A program made the translations under genes and the position numbers. From Rhodospirillaceae bacterium (lineage in GTDB: Bacteria > Pseudomonadota > Alphaproteobacteria > Rhodospirillales_A > Casp-alpha2): 8,548 nt of DNA. The stretch lies in assembly GCA_003488105.1 (NCBI GenBank), contig DNMS01000272.1, positions 18,028 through 26,575 of the forward strand, read 5' to 3'. The notes under the pieces were generated by a model that was given only the letters and a program-made list of their open reading frames with translations, was not told the DNA's origin and made no database searches. Below are positions 1 to 7,685 of the stretch, piece by piece. Within the stretch, counting starts at the first letter, position 1. Each line of letters opens with the position of its first letter.

Positions 1-1
1 A

Positions 2-1309
2 CACATCCGCCGCTATGTCGATAACGCCCCGCCGCCGGAACCACAGGATGTGCGCGCCCATCTGCTGGGCGGCGTTCCCGTCGTCGAAATCGATGGTCTC
101 GCCCACTACTGGGAAAACTACAAAGGCCTCCGCGAAGAACTGTTCGTGCCCCGCGCCGGTGATCCCGTCTATGCGGATTTCAGCGACAAGATCGAAAACA
201 AACGTGCGATCGCCGACCTGGTCGCCAACCATCCGGGCGTGGTTGGTCGGCATGCGGCCTTCATGGCCACGGTCGAAACCTGGTGGCAGGACGTTCTTCC
301 GCATATCGAGGCTTTGGCCCCCGATCCCGAAAACCAGCACGAACACGCCGGCAACGTCTACGCCATGCGCCGCTACCTGTTCGACAGCATCACCCAGGCC
401 CTGACGGGCCAGGATCTCCTTACCGGCTATCAGGTGCGGGGCGCCTTCGCCAATTACGTCAACATCCTGAAGGCCGATTTCAAATCCATCGCGGCCAGCG
501 GCTGGGGCGCGGAACTGATTCCGGATCACGACATCCTGCGCAGCCAGTTTCCCGAGGTCCTGGACGCCATCGAAAAGGATCAAAGCCGCCTCGCCGAGCT
601 TCAGGCCCTGTTCGCCGCCGCGGCCGATGAGGATTTCGAAGACCCCGATGAAACCGGCGTCCTCCCCGCCGATCAGGTCAAAACCATGAAGGCGGACCTC
701 AAGGAGAAGAACGCGGCCTGGAAGGCAAACCTGAAAAACCTGAAGGCCGTCGCTGGCGATCTGTTCACGGAAATCCAGGTGGCGGGCAAATTGCCGGCGG
801 GGGCGAATAAGGCGTTCTATTGTTCCGACGGCTTCACGGCCAAGGATGCCAAGTTCGAAAATGGGCAGCGGGTCTTGGATCTTGCGGCGAAGGCCGGGCA
901 TGCCTCCGCTATCATCAATGTCATTGAAACGGCGATGGAAGAGGGCGCTCTCGCATACGACCAGGCCCAGGCAATCGACAAGCAACTGACCGCCCATAAG
1001 GCGCTGGAGGACGAGGCCAAAACCCTGAAGGCAAACATCCGTGCCGCCGAAAAGAAACAGGATGACCTGGTCGCCGCCGCCCGCGAGAAAATCAGCAAGG
1101 ACGAAGCCCGCATCGCCATCGTCGTTCGCCTAAAACGCACGTTGATGGATGCCTACCAGGCCTACCTCCGCAATGATCAACGCGCCTGCATCGCTGCTAT
1201 CGAAAACCTTTGGGACAAGTATGCAGTGACGGCGAAGGAGATCGAGGCGGAGCGGGATACCGCGAGTGCCCAGCTTTCAAACTACTTGGAGGCGTTGGGA
1301 TATGAGTGA
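2..1309 (+). CDS. hsdM: Type I restriction-modification methyltransferase subunit HsdM, C-terminal part (5' end outside window)
   Basis: This is the last 435 residues of a type I N6-adenine DNA methyltransferase subunit. The reading frame is open from base 2, and its first visible residues, HIRRYVDNAPPPEPQDVRAH, match the stretch that follows the catalytic domain in large HsdM proteins, so the GTG at 50 is an internal valine rather than a start. The SAM-binding and NPPF-type catalytic motifs must lie upstream and are not seen. The visible part is helical and charged. The last 120 or so residues (about 970-1300) look like a coiled coil, ending in QLSNYLEALGYE, and probably contact HsdS. With a normal catalytic half the full protein would be roughly 800 residues. 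The stop overlaps the hsdS start by 8 bases. Family assignment is confident; the N-terminal half is unknown from this window. Confidence 0.93.
   Translation, partial: HIRRYVDNAPPPEPQDVRAHLLGGVPVVEIDGLAHYWENYKGLREELFVPRAGDPVYADFSDKIENKRAIADLVANHPGVVGRHAAFMATVETWWQDVLPHIEALAPDPENQHEHAGNVYAMRRYLFDSITQALTGQDLLTGYQVRGAFANYVNILKADFKSIAASGWGAELIPDHDILRSQFPEVLDAIEKDQSRLAELQALFAAAADEDFEDPDETGVLPADQVKTMKADLKEKNAAWKANLKNLKAVAGDLFTEIQVAGKLPAGANKAFYCSDGFTAKDAKFENGQRVLDLAAKAGHASAIINVIETAMEEGALAYDQAQAIDKQLTAHKALEDEAKTLKANIRAAEKKQDDLVAAAREKISKDEARIAIVVRLKRTLMDAYQAYLRNDQRACIAAIENLWDKYAVTAKEIEAERDTASAQLSNYLEALGYE
1288..1292 (+). promoter_or_regulatory. Ribosome binding site that fixes the hsdS start
   Basis: GGAGG lies inside the end of hsdM, nine bases before the ATG at 1302. 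This spacing supports ATG 1302 over the in-frame GTG at 1266, which lies upstream of this site and would add 12 residues that do not resemble an HsdS N-terminus. Confidence 0.75.
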
Positions 1310-1751
1310 ACTCGAGTACCGAAAGCTATCTTGTCTACTTTTGCCGCCTATCTCTGGTTCTCGTCCTTCGGGAGGAGTGCGCCAAGAAACTGATGGCATT
1401 CCAAGCCTAGGGGGAGAAAATGTAACTCAGGCAGGCGGCATGTCTTATCAAGAAGTACGAAAAATCCCGAAGGAATATTTTGATTTAATAGCGAAGTGCC
1501 ATCTTAGAAACGAAGATGTTTTAATAAATAAAGACGGAGCTCAAACAGGTAAGATTGGTCTATATGAAGGTGACTTCCATCAGGCGGCTATTAATGAACA
1601 TCTATTTATTTTGCGGGCAAAAAATGCATGCGAACTGTCGCAAATATATCTTTATTACTCTCTCCTGCTCTCCGAAACGCAGTCAAAAATCCAAGCGCGA
1701 ATTACAGGTTCGGCACAACCTGGATTGAATTCTTCATTTGTTAAAGCGGTT
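1302..1751 (+). other. HsdS target-recognition domain 1 (approximate limits)
   Basis: This part of hsdS encodes residues 1-150, which should read the 5' half of the bipartite target. A sampled line (1501-1560) is 33% GC against 62% in a sampled hsdM line. The composition change begins almost exactly at the hsdS start. Limits are drawn from the internal repeat and composition, so they are accurate only to a few tens of bases. Confidence 0.7.
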
Positions 1752-2633
1752 GATGTCCCTTTCCATGCGCCGACCGAGCAGAAAAAGATCGCTTCATGCC
1801 TGCGATTTATGGACAGTTTGATAAACAAAACTGCCACGATTATTGCAAAATACCAACGCATCAAAGACGGCTTGATGCGCGACTTGTTCACGCGGGGTGT
1901 GACCGAGGACGGCAAGCTCCGCCCGCCCCGCGATCAAGCGCCGGACCTTTACAAGGAAACGCCGATCGGGTGGGTGCCACAAGAATGGGCAGTTAAGCCA
2001 ATTAGCAGCTCTAAAGTAGAGATAATCGATGGAGACAGAGGAGAAAATTATCCTCAGGCTGAAGATTTTTCGTCTGAAGGGTTTTGCCTATTTTTAAGCA
2101 CGGCAAACGTTTCCAAATTAGGATGGCGATTCGAATTTACTCAGTGGATAAACGAGGAACGTGATAGGCGACTGGGTACAGGAAAATTAGTCAGGGATGA
2201 CCTAGTAATTACCACTCGGGGTACCGTTGGTAATATCGTGCATTACGACGAAGCTGTTCCCTACGACGCCGTCCGCATAAATTCTGGAATGGTCTTACTT
2301 AGGAATCATGAAGATGGGTTCAGCACAAAATTTCTCTTCTATTCCTTAAGAGACTTTTTATTCGAAAAAGGTCGTCAGAAGGCATTTTCTGGTTCAGCGC
2401 AGCCTCAGCTGCCAATTAAAGATCTAAAAAAATTTCAATTACTTATCCCCCAGCCCCATGAACAACAACAAATTTCAAAAATAATATACAGTATTGACGA
2501 ACTCCAGAATGCGGAACGGTGCCTGCTTAGTAAATTAAGAAGGCAAAAATCTGGACTTATGCACGACCTGCTGACCGGCAAGAAGTCGGTCGACAACATT
2601 GTCTTGGACCCTCCTGAGTCGAGCCATGTCTGA
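1302..2633 (+). CDS. hsdS: Type I restriction-modification specificity subunit HsdS
   Basis: This 443-residue protein chooses the DNA target for the HsdM2S methyltransferase and the complete restriction complex. It has the family's two-fold layout: target-recognition domain (TRD) 1 at about residues 1-150, a central conserved helix region at about 151-229, TRD2 at about 230-380, and a closing helix region to about 428. The two helix regions are an ungapped 62-residue internal repeat (residues 136-197 and 364-425) sharing GSAQP, EQ and GLM.DL.T. The central block (LMRDLFTRGVTEDGKLRPPR, residues 191-210) is typical of HsdS. The length is normal for a two-TRD protein. Start ATG 1302 has GGAGG nine bases upstream and overlaps the hsdM stop; the stop overlaps hsdR. 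Both TRDs are AT-rich compared with the conserved parts, which suggests TRD exchange. The target sequence cannot be read from the protein. Confidence 0.95.
   Translation: MSELEYRKLSCLLLPPISGSRPSGGVRQETDGIPSLGGENVTQAGGMSYQEVRKIPKEYFDLIAKCHLRNEDVLINKDGAQTGKIGLYEGDFHQAAINEHLFILRAKNACELSQIYLYYSLLLSETQSKIQARITGSAQPGLNSSFVKAVDVPFHAPTEQKKIASCLRFMDSLINKTATIIAKYQRIKDGLMRDLFTRGVTEDGKLRPPRDQAPDLYKETPIGWVPQEWAVKPISSSKVEIIDGDRGENYPQAEDFSSEGFCLFLSTANVSKLGWRFEFTQWINEERDRRLGTGKLVRDDLVITTRGTVGNIVHYDEAVPYDAVRINSGMVLLRNHEDGFSTKFLFYSLRDFLFEKGRQKAFSGSAQPQLPIKDLKKFQLLIPQPHEQQQISKIIYSIDELQNAERCLLSKLRRQKSGLMHDLLTGKKSVDNIVLDPPESSHV
1707..1892 (+). repeat. HsdS internal repeat, copy 1 (central conserved helix)
   Basis: Residues 136-197 of HsdS begin with GSAQP and end with GLMRDLFT. 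They align without gaps to residues 364-425. Matching points include GSAQP, the EQ pair at offset 23 and GLM.DL.T at the end. This is the ancient protein-level duplication of HsdS, which gives the subunit its pseudo-symmetry for binding two HsdM copies; it is not a recent DNA duplication. Confidence 0.8.
1989..2441 (+). other. HsdS target-recognition domain 2 (approximate limits)
   Basis: This part encodes residues 230-380, following the conserved PIGWVPQEW segment. It should read the 3' half of the target. It is AT-rich; sampled lines of 33-40% GC lie at its end and in the helix region just after it (2401-2520). The GC-rich block at about 1861-1990 separates it from TRD1. It resembles TRD1 little apart from the general layout, as expected for a two-specificity protein. 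Confidence 0.7.
2391..2576 (+). repeat. HsdS internal repeat, copy 2 (C-terminal conserved helix)
   Basis: Residues 364-425 of HsdS begin with GSAQP and end with GLMHDLLT, and form the partner of the central repeat. The bases coding GSAQP differ from copy 1 at several third positions, so the copies have diverged. Confidence 0.8.
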
Positions 2634-5600
2634 ATACAGTCTCGTTGAGAAGCCGTTCCTTGACCAGCTGCAACGCCTAGGCTGGACGGCAATCGACCAA
2701 GGCGCCAACGACATTCCGAAGGACCCCGGCAAAAGCCTGAGGACCAACTTCCGCGAATGGCTGTTGCCCGATGTGTTTCGGGCGGCCGTGCGGGCGATCA
2801 ACAAGACCTCCAATGGCAAGGCCTGGCTGACGGACCGGCAGTTGGACGAGCTGCGTGATCAGATCCTGCGTCAGCCCAACCGCACCCTACTCGAAGCCAA
2901 TGAGGGCGTTCAGGCCCTGTTGTTCAAGGCCCAGGTCGATGTGAACGAGGTGACGGGAGAGCAGGATCCTGTCGTCAAGCTGATCGATTTCGAGGTGCCT
3001 TCGAACAACCAATTCCATGCCGTCAACCAATTCCGCATCGATACGCCCGGCTGTGTAAAGCAGTTCATCATTCCGGACATCGTGCTGTTCGTGAACGGCA
3101 TCCCCTTGGCTGTCATCGAATGTAAGCTGGGCGGGCCCACCTGCGCCAATCCCATGCACGAAGCCTTTGTTCAGTTGCAGCGTTATCGCGGCGGGCGCGT
3201 GGAAACCAAGGCGGCCGGGTTGAAGGAAGGTGAGCCCCGTCTGTTCCACCCGAACCTGTTGTTGATCCGCACCTGTGGCGTGAAGGCCGATTACGGCACC
3301 ATCACCTCGGGCGAGGAACATTTCTATGCCTGGAAAACGCTGTGGCCGGCGGATGAAGACGACACCCTGAACGAACAACAACGTTTGATTCAGGGCTTGT
3401 TGAACAAGGGAACGTTGCTGCGGGTGCTGCGGACCTCGTCCGTTTTCATGGACACGGATGACGGCAAGCGCATCAAGGTCGTCTGCCGATATCAGCAATA
3501 CCGCGCCGCCGGAAAAATGATCGACCGGATCCGTCGCGGAGAAACGCCCAGGGATCGAGGTGGCGTCATTTGGCACACCCAGGGCTCGGGCAAATCGCTC
3601 ACCATGGTCTTTGTCGCCCGCATGCTGCGCACGGCGCCGGACCTAAGTGACCATAAGATCATCCTGGTCAACGACCGGGTCGATTTGGAAGACCAGTTGA
3701 GCCGCACCGCCAAGCTTATCGGCGGCAAGATCAATACCATCGAGTCACGCCAGGCCGTGCGGAGCGACCTCTCCTCCGACACCTCGGACATCAACATGGT
3801 CATGATGCACAAGTTCCAGGACAGGAAAGAGACGCTGCCGTTTCACCTGGCCGAAGCCCTGGAGACGTTGCAGGGTATACCCTCCGGGGAAACCTTCGGC
3901 GTCGTCAACCGGTCGGACCGCATCATCCTGATGATTGACGAAGCGCACCGCACCCAGGGCTCGGACTTCGCCCACAATCTGTTTGAGGCTTTTCCTAACG
4001 CCACCCGCATCGCCTTTACCGGCACACCCTTGATCACCGAACGCCATGGCGAACGGAAAACGGTCAAACGTTTCGGGGAGTATATCGACACCTACAAGCT
4101 GATGGACGCGGTGGCGGATGGGGCGACCCTGCAAATTCTCTACGAAGGAAAGACAGCGGACACGGCCCTCAACGAAAAGCACCAGTTCGACACCAAATTC
4201 GAGGACCTGTTCCGCGATCGCAGCGACGAAGAACTGCTAGCCATCAAAAAGAAATACGGCGCCACCGGCGACATCTTCGAAGCCGAACGCCGCATTGCCG
4301 ACATCGCCAAGGACATGGTCGATCATTACGTCGACAACATCCTGCCCAACGGCTTCAAGGCCCAGGTCGTCTGTCATTCCAAATTGGCGGCGGTGCGATA
4401 CCAGAAATCGATCGAGGCCGCGTTGCAAGCCCGGTTGGAACGCGAACGGGGAAAGGCTGAACCGGATACGGATTTGATCGACCGGATTGCGTTTCTGAAA
4501 GCCGTGGTCGTTATTTCCAGCGACGGCACCAACGAAGCGGCTTATGTGACCGAGGCCCGCAAGCAGGCGCGGGCCCTCGATGCCGTTAAGAATTTCTGCA
4601 AACCCTTCGATCGCATGGAGCCGGACAAGGTCAATTCAGGCATCGCCTTCCTGATCGTTTGCGACATGCTGATGACCGGCTTCGACGCCCCAATCGAACA
4701 GGTCATGTATATCGATAAGAAGATCCGCGAACACACCCTGCTTCAGGCCATCGCCCGCGTGAATCGGGTCAGCAAGGGCAAGAAGCGTGGCTATGTCGTC
4801 GATTACGTGGGGCTGGCCAATCACCTGACGGAGGCCCTGACCCTCTACGCCACCTCGGAGGAACAGGCGGAACTGCGTGACGGGCTGAAGGACATCGCCA
4901 GCGAGGTCCCGGTACTGGAGGAACGGTTGCAGCGATTAATCCAGCATTTCACGTCCGCCGGCATTGCTGATATTGCGGCTTTTGCCGAGGGTAAGCTGCC
5001 CGACGTCGATGCCGACGCGGTGGTCGTCAAGAAGGCCGTGAAATCGTTGAAGGACGAAAAGCGCCGCGCGGATTTCGAGGTTTATCTGAAGAAGTTCCTG
5101 CTCAGCCTCGATATCGTCCTGCCCAACGAATTGGCCAATTCCTACCGCGTGCCGGCCCGCCGCTTCGGCTATATCCTCAGCGTCACCAAGGAGCGCTACA
5201 AGGACGAAAGCCTCGACCTTGGGGATGCGGGGGAGAAGGTCAAAAAGCTGATCAACGAGCATCTGGTGGGCCTGGGCATCAACCCCAAGGTGCCGCCTGT
5301 CGAACTCCTGTCACCGGAATTTATCGCCTCGCTGGACAAACACGCGGATGGTGATGAGGAAGCCAAGGCCAGCGAAATGGAACATGCCATCCGCAAACAT
5401 TGCACGGTGCATTTCGACGAAGACCCGGCCTTCTATCGAACCCTCTCGGAAAAGCTGGAACAACTGATCGAAAAGCACAGCAACGATTGGCGCATGCTGG
5501 CCGGCGAGTTGGAGAAACTTCGGTCAGAGGCTGCCGCAGGACGGAAGGATGCGATCGACGGACTGACCAAGGAAGAAACGACGTTTTACGACTTCATCAT

Positions 5601-5871
5601 TCAATTGGCATTTGGCGATGACGGCCCATCGAAGGAAAATGCACAAAAGCTAAAGCCAGTCATGGCGCAGGTGGTGGAAGCCTTGCAGGACACGATCGGG
5701 ATCATCGATTTCTGGAACAATCCCGTGGAACAGAAACGCCTGCGGGGCGAACTGTCGGATATCATCTTGATGGCCGATATGCCCGAGCTTACGGCGCATG
5801 TCGAACGGCTCGCGGTCGAAATCATGAAGCTGGCCAAGAACCGGCATAACGAACTGTTGAAGGACGCCTAA
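2626..5871 (+). CDS. hsdR: Type I restriction endonuclease subunit HsdR (nuclease and ATP-dependent translocase)
   Basis: This 1081-residue subunit joins HsdM2S, uses ATP to pull DNA past the bound complex, and cuts it far from the target. Domains in order: an N-terminal PD-(D/E)XK nuclease with D151 and E165-x-K167 (PDIVLFVNGIPLAVIECK); helicase lobe 1 with Walker A QGSGKS (319-324), DEAH (438-441) and TGTP (465-468); lobe 2 with TGFDAP (684-689) and the motif VI region QAIARVNR (707-714); then a long helical C-terminal region (about 740-1081) of the kind that docks onto the methyltransferase. All key residues are present and the length is usual, so it should be active. ATG 2626 is chosen because MSEYSLVEKPFLDQL starts like the family; the upstream in-frame TTG at 2599 would lie inside hsdS. 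It overlaps the hsdS stop by 8 bases with no strong ribosome binding site, suggesting coupled translation. Confidence 0.97.
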   Translation: MSEYSLVEKPFLDQLQRLGWTAIDQGANDIPKDPGKSLRTNFREWLLPDVFRAAVRAINKTSNGKAWLTDRQLDELRDQILRQPNRTLLEANEGVQALLFKAQVDVNEVTGEQDPVVKLIDFEVPSNNQFHAVNQFRIDTPGCVKQFIIPDIVLFVNGIPLAVIECKLGGPTCANPMHEAFVQLQRYRGGRVETKAAGLKEGEPRLFHPNLLLIRTCGVKADYGTITSGEEHFYAWKTLWPADEDDTLNEQQRLIQGLLNKGTLLRVLRTSSVFMDTDDGKRIKVVCRYQQYRAAGKMIDRIRRGETPRDRGGVIWHTQGSGKSLTMVFVARMLRTAPDLSDHKIILVNDRVDLEDQLSRTAKLIGGKINTIESRQAVRSDLSSDTSDINMVMMHKFQDRKETLPFHLAEALETLQGIPSGETFGVVNRSDRIILMIDEAHRTQGSDFAHNLFEAFPNATRIAFTGTPLITERHGERKTVKRFGEYIDTYKLMDAVADGATLQILYEGKTADTALNEKHQFDTKFEDLFRDRSDEELLAIKKKYGATGDIFEAERRIADIAKDMVDHYVDNILPNGFKAQVVCHSKLAAVRYQKSIEAALQARLERERGKAEPDTDLIDRIAFLKAVVVISSDGTNEAAYVTEARKQARALDAVKNFCKPFDRMEPDKVNSGIAFLIVCDMLMTGFDAPIEQVMYIDKKIREHTLLQAIARVNRVSKGKKRGYVVDYVGLANHLTEALTLYATSEEQAELRDGLKDIASEVPVLEERLQRLIQHFTSAGIADIAAFAEGKLPDVDADAVVVKKAVKSLKDEKRRADFEVYLKKFLLSLDIVLPNELANSYRVPARRFGYILSVTKERYKDESLDLGDAGEKVKKLINEHLVGLGINPKVPPVELLSPEFIASLDKHADGDEEAKASEMEHAIRKHCTVHFDEDPAFYRTLSEKLEQLIEKHSNDWRMLAGELEKLRSEAAAGRKDAIDGLTKEETTFYDFIIQLAFGDDGPSKENAQKLKPVMAQVVEALQDTIGIIDFWNNPVEQKRLRGELSDIILMADMPELTAHVERLAVEIMKLAKNRHNELLKDA

Positions 5872-5872
5872 G

Positions 5873-6580
5873 ATGACCCGCCTGCGTGTTCGCGACATTG
5901 ATTTCCGGCTTCACCGCGCCGGCCCGCGTAAGACCGCGGATATCGTCATCGAACGGGATGGTCAGATCAACCTCATCGCGCCGGAACACCTGACCGATGA
6001 AGAAGCGAACGCCGTCGTCGAACGCAGGCGCATGTGGATCTACAAGAACCTGGCCGAATGGCGCGACCTCAATGCGTCCCGCGTCGTTCGCGAATGGGTC
6101 AATGGCGAAGGTTTCCTATATTTGGGATCCTCATATCGCCTGCTGCTGGTCAGCACCCCCGATGCGCCGGTCGCGTTGAAAGAAGGCCGCTTCTGCCTCG
6201 ACCGCAAGATCGTAGATGACGGTGGTGAAGACGCCGCCCGGCGGGCGTTCGAGGCTTTTTATGCCGAGAAAGGCCAGGAACGGATTAGCCGCCGCGTCGC
6301 CTATTTCGCGCCCAAGGTGGGTGTCAACGTGAGTGGCGTGACGGTGAAGGACCTCGGCTATCGCTGGGCCAGCTGTTCGAAATCGGGCGCCCTAAGCTTC
6401 CATTGGAAATGCATGATGGCGCGGCCAAAGGTGCTCGATTACATCATCGTTCATGAACTTTGCCACCTTCTCGTCCGCGATCATTCCGATGCGTTTTGGA
6501 ACGAGGTAGACAAGATCCTACCGGATTACCGAGAGCGCAAAAACTGGCTCCGCGACTGCGGTGCTGGGCTTGATTTATAG
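5873..6580 (+). CDS. YgjP/DUF45-type zinc metallopeptidase linked to hsdR
   Basis: This 235-residue protein belongs to the YgjP-like (DUF45) putative zinc metallopeptidases. The zinc site is HELCH at residues 194-198 with the likely third ligand H204 in VRDHSDAFW, so catalytic E195 is intact. The preceding RWASCSKSGALSFHWK (164-179) is a hallmark of the family, and the N-terminal half has the usual beta-rich and helical build. No signal peptide or membrane segment is seen, so it should be cytoplasmic. ATG 5873 is one base after the hsdR stop, and GAAGGA at 5859-5864 gives eight-base spacing, so it is probably made with HsdR. Genes of this family are often found beside type I restriction genes; the substrate is not established to my knowledge. 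Proteolytic control of the restriction complex is an inference from position only. Confidence 0.9.
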   Translation: MTRLRVRDIDFRLHRAGPRKTADIVIERDGQINLIAPEHLTDEEANAVVERRRMWIYKNLAEWRDLNASRVVREWVNGEGFLYLGSSYRLLLVSTPDAPVALKEGRFCLDRKIVDDGGEDAARRAFEAFYAEKGQERISRRVAYFAPKVGVNVSGVTVKDLGYRWASCSKSGALSFHWKCMMARPKVLDYIIVHELCHLLVRDHSDAFWNEVDKILPDYRERKNWLRDCGAGLDL

Positions 6581-6581
6581 G

Positions 6582-6601
6582 TTCCCACGATAAGGGGGGA
6601 A
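6582..6601 (+). promoter_or_regulatory. Strong G-rich ribosome binding site with possible occluding hairpin
   Basis: The 26-base gap before the DUF91-like gene holds an AAGGGGGGAAGAA run (6592-6604) just before ATG 6607. TTCCC at 6582-6586 is complementary to GGGAA at 6597-6601, leaving a ten-base loop, so the site could fold on itself. The stem is only five base pairs. The ribosome binding site is clear; the hairpin is tentative. Confidence 0.5.
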
Positions 6602-6606
6602 GAACC

Positions 6607-7662
6607 ATGACCACGCTTTACAAGGTCGCAAATGGCGAATTGGTTCCTGTCCGCCGCAAGGCCCTGGAGAGCGAAGACATGCTCGAAGGCTGGATTGCAA
6701 AGGATCCAAGCCTCATCGGCCTCGATCTGCTGGTGATCGGCCGGCAGATCACGACCGATTTTGGCGGGCGGATCGATATTCTCGGCATCGACAGGGACGG
6801 CAATCTTTATGTCCTGGAACTGAAGCGCGGCATGACGCCCCGTGATGTCGTGGCGCAAACCCTCGATTATGGAAGTTGGGTTCGCGATTTATCGACCAGG
6901 CGTATCCATGAAATCGCGATGGCTAAGCTGGGCAAGCGCCTGGAAGAAGCATTCAAGGACCGCTTCGGCGCACCTCTGCCGGAAACCCTCAACAGCAGCC
7001 ACAGCCTCGTCGTCATCGCGGGGGAATTTGATGCTTCGTCCAAGAGAATCGTCGAATACCTCGCCGAAGAACATGGGGTCAGTATCAACACGGCCTTCTT
7101 CAACGTCTTCGAGGAAAATGGTGAGAAGCTCCTCGCGACGGATTGGCTCATGGATCAGCAGGAGGTTGTTGAACGCTCAGAGTCTAAAACCAAACTCCCG
7201 TGGTCGGGCGAATTCTATGTCAATGCCGGACATGAACTTGGCTTTCGCGAATGGGAGGATATGCGGAAGTACGGGTTCATTTCTGCAGGCTACAAACCGT
7301 TCTATTCGGGGCGACTCTACCAACTAAAACAAGGCGACCCGATCTACGTCTATCAGAAAGGTCAAGGATACATCGGCTACGGCATCATCCGCAGCCCAGC
7401 CGTGCAATCCAAAGATTTCCTGCTAGATGATGGAATGCCGATCAACGAGGTCTCGCTGATGGAGCCCGCAATTCTGCATGATCAAGATGATCCCGACGTG
7501 TCAGAGCATATGGTTGGCGTGGATTGGAAAAAGACGCTCCCAATTTCAGAGGCGAAAACCTTTTCGGGAGCCTTTGCCAATCAAAACGTGGTCTGCAAGC
7601 TTCGCGACCCGGCGACGTTAGAATTCTTGAGATCAGAATTCGAAGCGCCTCTTTCTAAATAA
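6607..7662 (+). CDS. DUF91/NucS-like PD-(D/E)XK nuclease with C-terminal EVE/PUA-like domain
   Basis: This 351-residue protein has two parts. The N-terminal part (about 1-180) has a PD-(D/E)XK nuclease core as in DUF91/NucS-type proteins: an early acidic residue E27, D57 in GGRIDILG, E71-L-K73 in YVLELKRG, and Q84 in QTLDYGSW. All expected catalytic residues are present. A linker at about 185-198 leads to a second domain (about 200-345), with WEDMRKYGFISAGYKPFYSG, then LKQGDPIYVYQKGQGYIGYG. This pattern fits the EVE/PUA/ASCH-like beta-barrel class, members of which bind modified bases. Together they suggest a nuclease steered by a modified nucleotide. It starts at ATG 6607 behind a strong ribosome binding site, 26 bases after the peptidase gene. 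No membrane segment is seen. The nuclease core is confident, the C-terminal fold moderately so, and the substrate unknown. Confidence 0.8.
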   Translation: MTTLYKVANGELVPVRRKALESEDMLEGWIAKDPSLIGLDLLVIGRQITTDFGGRIDILGIDRDGNLYVLELKRGMTPRDVVAQTLDYGSWVRDLSTRRIHEIAMAKLGKRLEEAFKDRFGAPLPETLNSSHSLVVIAGEFDASSKRIVEYLAEEHGVSINTAFFNVFEENGEKLLATDWLMDQQEVVERSESKTKLPWSGEFYVNAGHELGFREWEDMRKYGFISAGYKPFYSGRLYQLKQGDPIYVYQKGQGYIGYGIIRSPAVQSKDFLLDDGMPINEVSLMEPAILHDQDDPDVSEHMVGVDWKKTLPISEAKTFSGAFANQNVVCKLRDPATLEFLRSEFEAPLSK

Positions 7663-7670
7663 GATCCTGC

Positions 7671-7676
7671 AGGGGG
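7671..7676 (+). promoter_or_regulatory. Ribosome binding site of the Mrr-like gene
   Basis: AGGGGG lies nine bases before ATG 7686 in the 23-base gap after the DUF91-like gene. It supports independent initiation of the last gene rather than coupling by overlap. Confidence 0.65.
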
Positions 7677-7685
7677 TGGTGGTAA

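Noticed and set aside
1266..1301. In-frame GTG start that would lengthen HsdS by 12 residues
   Set aside because: The extra residues lie wholly inside hsdM and do not resemble an HsdS start. ATG 1302 has GGAGG at a proper nine-base distance.
50..1309. HsdM fragment read as a complete gene from GTG 50
   Set aside because: The frame is open back to base 2 and the residues before 50 are conserved HsdM sequence, so the gene is cut by the window edge.
2426..2432. Run of seven A in hsdS as a phase-variation tract
   Set aside because: Seven bases in an AT-rich TRD is expected by chance, and the frame is intact. No long simple repeat is present.
2599..2625. In-frame TTG start that would lengthen HsdR by 9 residues
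   Set aside because: ATG 2626 gives a family-like N-terminus and repeats the 8-base overlap seen at the previous junction.
2887..3576. Long open frame on the - strand (229 codons)
   Set aside because: It lies opposite hsdR, whose protein is fully conserved in motif order. The antisense product has no recognisable domain, and long antisense frames are common in GC-rich DNA.
3745..4182. Second long - strand open frame opposite hsdR
   Set aside because: It is antisense to the helicase motifs, with no ribosome binding logic or recognisable product; a GC-rich shadow.
6594..6599. Run of six G as a slippage switch before the DUF91-like gene
   Set aside because: It is short and is adequately explained as a strong ribosome binding site.
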